Shown here: positions 6,335-8,060 of the stretch, piece by piece | Layout: each line of letters opens with the position of its first letter | Position numbering within the stretch: the first letter of the stretch is position 1 | Notes under the pieces: generated by a model | What the model saw: only the letters and a program-made list of their open reading frames with translations | What the model was told of the DNA's origin: nothing | Database searches by the model: none | Assembly (NCBI RefSeq): GCF_900141845.1 | Contig: NZ_FQZB01000033.1 | Span: 1-8,060, forward strand | Source of the DNA: Clostridium cavendishii DSM 21758 | GTDB lineage: Bacteria; Bacillota; Clostridia; Clostridiales; Clostridiaceae | DNA: 8,060 bases | Direction of reading: 5' to 3' | Position numbers and translations under genes: made by a program

Positions 6335-7612
6335 ATGTTAGATTTAAAAAGAATTAGAACGAACCCAGAAGAAATTAAACTAGCTTTATCAAATAGAGGA
6401 GAAGATTTTGATTCATCAGTAATTGATGAAATAGTATCTTTAGATGAGGAAAGAAGAAAAATATTAGTTGAAGTTGAAGCTTTAAAAGGAAAAAGAAATC
6501 AAGTTTCAGCTGAAATTCCTAAAAAGAAAAAAGCAGGAGAAGATGTTGCTCCTATAATGGAAGAAATGAGATTAGTAGGAGAACAAATAAAGAATCATGA
6601 TACAAGAGTATCTGAAATAGATGAAAAAATAAATTATATTATGCTTAGAATACCTAATATACCAAATCCTCAAGTTCCAGATGGTGATACAGATGAAGAT
6701 AACGTAGAAATTAAAAAATGGGGAAATCCGACTGAATTTTCATATGAACCTAAAGCACATTGGGATTTAGGAACAGATTTGGGATTACTTGATTTTGAAA
6801 GAGCAGGAAAAACTACTGGTTCAAGGTTTACTATGTACAAAGGTTTAGGGGCTAGATTAGAAAGAGCAATAATAAACTATTTCTTAGACACACATACTTT
6901 AGAAAATGGTTATAGTGAAATTTTACCACCATATATGGTTAATAGAGATAGTATGGTAGGAACAGGTCAACTTCCTAAGTTTGAAGAGGATGCATTTAAG
7001 GTTGAGAATAATGGATATTTCTTAATACCTACAGCTGAAGTTCCTGTAACTAATATGTATAGAAATGAAATATTAAGTGGAAGTGAACTTCCGATAAAGC
7101 ATGCAGCTTATAGTGCTTGTTTTAGAGCAGAAGCAGGCTCTGCAGGAAGAGATACAAGAGGTCTTATAAGACAACATCAATTTAATAAAGTTGAATTAGT
7201 TAAGTTCTGTAAACCAGAAGAAAGCTATACTGAATTAGATAAGCTAGTAGCTGATGCAGAGTCAGTTCTACAAGGGTTAAATCTACCATATAGAATAGTA
7301 AGAATATGTAAGGGTGATCTTGGATTCACAGCAGCATTAAAATTTGATATAGAAGTTTGGATGCCAAGTTATAACAGATATGTTGAAATATCAAGTTGTT
7401 CTAATTTTGAAGACTTCCAAGCTAGAAGAGCAAATATTAAATATAAAGAAACACCAAAGGATAAACCACAGTTTGTTCACACATTAAATGGTTCTGGTGT
7501 AGCTATAGGAAGAACTGTTGCAGCTATATTAGAAAACTTCCAACAAGAAGATGGTACAGTTATAGTACCAGAAGTTTTAAGACCATATATGAGATGTGAC
7601 GTTTTAAAATAG
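6335..7612 (+). CDS. serS: Seryl-tRNA synthetase
   Basis: A cytoplasmic class II synthetase that charges tRNA-Ser with serine using ATP. The 425-aa length is standard. Residues 1-108 form the N-terminal tRNA-binding region, with a charged stretch (35-105) expected to be the long antiparallel coiled-coil arm that grips the tRNA-Ser variable arm. The catalytic part shows motif 1 (about 172-202), the serine-contacting TAEVP loop (233-237), motif 2 with FRAEAG (263-268) and RQHQF (279-283), and motif 3 with GSGVAIGRT (386-394) including R393. I chose ATG 6335 because GGGAG lies 7 nt upstream and the protein then begins MLDLKRIR as the family does. An in-frame ATG at 6293 would add 14 residues without a good RBS. 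Expression is controlled by the T-box leader. Confidence 0.98.
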   Translation: MLDLKRIRTNPEEIKLALSNRGEDFDSSVIDEIVSLDEERRKILVEVEALKGKRNQVSAEIPKKKKAGEDVAPIMEEMRLVGEQIKNHDTRVSEIDEKINYIMLRIPNIPNPQVPDGDTDEDNVEIKKWGNPTEFSYEPKAHWDLGTDLGLLDFERAGKTTGSRFTMYKGLGARLERAIINYFLDTHTLENGYSEILPPYMVNRDSMVGTGQLPKFEEDAFKVENNGYFLIPTAEVPVTNMYRNEILSGSELPIKHAAYSACFRAEAGSAGRDTRGLIRQHQFNKVELVKFCKPEESYTELDKLVADAESVLQGLNLPYRIVRICKGDLGFTAALKFDIEVWMPSYNRYVEISSCSNFEDFQARRANIKYKETPKDKPQFVHTLNGSGVAIGRTVAAILENFQQEDGTVIVPEVLRPYMRCDVLK

Positions 7613-7624
7613 TAATAATTTAAC

Positions 7625-7660
7625 TATGGAGTAAGATGATTTACTCTTACTCCATAATTT
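7625..7660 (+). terminator. Hairpin after serS, weak T tract
   Basis: TATGGAGTAAGA (7625-7636) pairs perfectly with TCTTACTCCATA (7645-7656), a 12-bp stem with an 8-nt loop. The 3' tract is ATTTAAATAATTTTT, with T runs interrupted by A, so it may be only a partial terminator or an mRNA 3'-end stabiliser. It lies 12 bp after the serS stop codon. Confidence 0.72.
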
Positions 7661-7672
7661 AAATAATTTTTA

Positions 7673-7702
7673 TTGACAATATAATCTAGTTGTTGTTATA
7701 AT
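7673..7702 (+). promoter_or_regulatory. Promoter of the two tRNA-Ser genes
   Basis: Perfect TTGACA (7673-7678) and TATAAT (7697-7702) are separated by 18 bp, and TG at 7694-7695 adds an extended -10. Transcription would start near 7709, about 9 bp before the first tRNA. This is one of the strongest promoters in the window, as expected for stable RNA. Confidence 0.85.
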
Positions 7703-7717
7703 AGCATATGTAAGTGT

Positions 7718-7808
7718 GGAAAGATGGTCGAGTTGGTTTAAGGCACCGGTCTTGAAAACCGGCGTACGTGCGAGCGTACCCAGGGTTCGAATCCCTGTCT
7801 TTCCGCCA
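7718..7808 (+). tRNA. tRNA-Ser (UGA)
   Basis: A 91-nt class II tRNA with encoded CCA. The acceptor stem GGAAAGA (7718-7724) pairs with TCTTTCC (7798-7804), followed by discriminator G7805. The anticodon stem CCGGT/ACCGG encloses loop CTTGAAA with anticodon TGA (7753-7755), which reads UCA and, by wobble, other UCN codons. The long variable arm is the hairpin GTACG-TGCGAG-CGTAC (7764-7779), the feature seryl-tRNA synthetase recognises. Confidence 0.97.
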
Positions 7809-7842
7809 TTTTAACATTTTAAATTTATTTAAGAAGGCACAT

Positions 7843-7933
7843 GGAGAAATACTCAAGTGGCTGAAGAGGCGCCCCTGCTAAGGGCGTAGGTCGGGCAACT
7901 GGCGCCCGGGTTCAAATCCCGGTTTCTCCGCCA
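7843..7933 (+). tRNA. tRNA-Ser (GCU)
   Basis: A 91-nt class II tRNA with encoded CCA. The acceptor stem GGAGAAA (7843-7849) pairs with TTTCTCC (7923-7929), with discriminator G7930. The anticodon stem CGCCC/GGGCG holds loop CTGCTAA with anticodon GCT (7877-7879), which reads AGC and AGU. A long variable arm follows. It lies 34 bp after tRNA-Ser(UGA) with no separate promoter visible, so the two are probably one transcript. Confidence 0.97.
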
Positions 7934-7934
7934 A

Positions 7935-7967
7935 AACACCTAATTTTAAATTAGGTGTTATTTTTTT
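7935..7967 (+). terminator. Intrinsic terminator of the tRNA-Ser pair
   Basis: AACACCTAATT (7935-7945) pairs with AATTAGGTGTT (7949-7959) around a 3-nt loop, then one A and seven T (7961-7967). It begins 1 bp after the CCA end of the second tRNA. Confidence 0.93.
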
Positions 7968-8060
7968 ATTAAGGTATTGTAAAATAAAAGTTAATATGTT
8001 AATATTTAGTTAAAGATATTTTCAATATGTACATAAAAATTTAAATGGCATAAAGTATAT
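7968..8060. other. AT-rich tail, no feature seen
   Basis: The last 93 bp are very AT-rich and hold no open frame with an RBS, no RNA gene and no convincing -35/-10 pair. It is probably the upstream region of a gene outside the window. Confidence 0.5.

Noticed and set aside
1..8060. CRISPR array, transposon, phage genes or defence system
   Set aside because: I found no spaced direct repeats, transposase or integrase motifs, or terminal inverted repeats. Every sizeable ORF is assigned to a chromosomal family.

Overview
The window looks like a low-GC Firmicute chromosome, most likely Clostridium sensu stricto. It is very AT-rich, genes use strong GGAGG-type ribosome binding sites, and all genes lie on the + strand. 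The gene set (5S rRNA with tRNAs, an HD protein, NiaR, a UPF0182 membrane protein, a GlpA-like flavoprotein, serS and tRNA-Ser genes) resembles the region clostridia carry close to the replication origin. The genus and the near-origin placement are inferred from recalled family and gene-order knowledge; no database was searched.

Layout. Positions 1-338 hold the 3' end of a ribosomal RNA operon: 5S rRNA, a CAU-anticodon tRNA, tRNA-Ala(UGC) and a strong intrinsic terminator. A sigma-A-type promoter (340-368) then opens a three-gene operon with 15-17 bp gaps: an HD-domain hydrolase, a NiaR-type niacin-responsive repressor and a 7-TM UPF0182 protein, closed by a hairpin at 4150-4174. Next, an extended -10 promoter drives a two-gene unit: a GlpA-like FAD oxidoreductase with a C-terminal BFD [2Fe-2S] domain, and a 77-aa protein that matches only the C-terminal part of DUF1667.

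From 5978 a consensus promoter leads into a complete T-box riboswitch with a UCC (Ser) specifier, a T-box core with the base expected for G73 of tRNA-Ser, and a terminator/antiterminator switch. It controls serS (seryl-tRNA synthetase). Two tRNA-Ser genes (UGA, GCU) follow under their own extended -10 promoter and end at a terminator (7935-7967). The last 93 bp show no supportable gene.

How it fits together. Most of the window is translation housekeeping: rRNA, tRNA and serine-tRNA charging, with serS responding to uncharged tRNA-Ser. NiaR links the first operon to NAD precursor control. The least explained part is the flavoprotein/short-DUF1667 pair. In the related three-gene arrangement, a second flavoprotein and a Cys-rich DUF1667 N-terminus are expected; both are absent here, and the flavoprotein has altered residues at otherwise conserved FAD-domain positions. 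I see no CRISPR array, transposon, phage or defence system.
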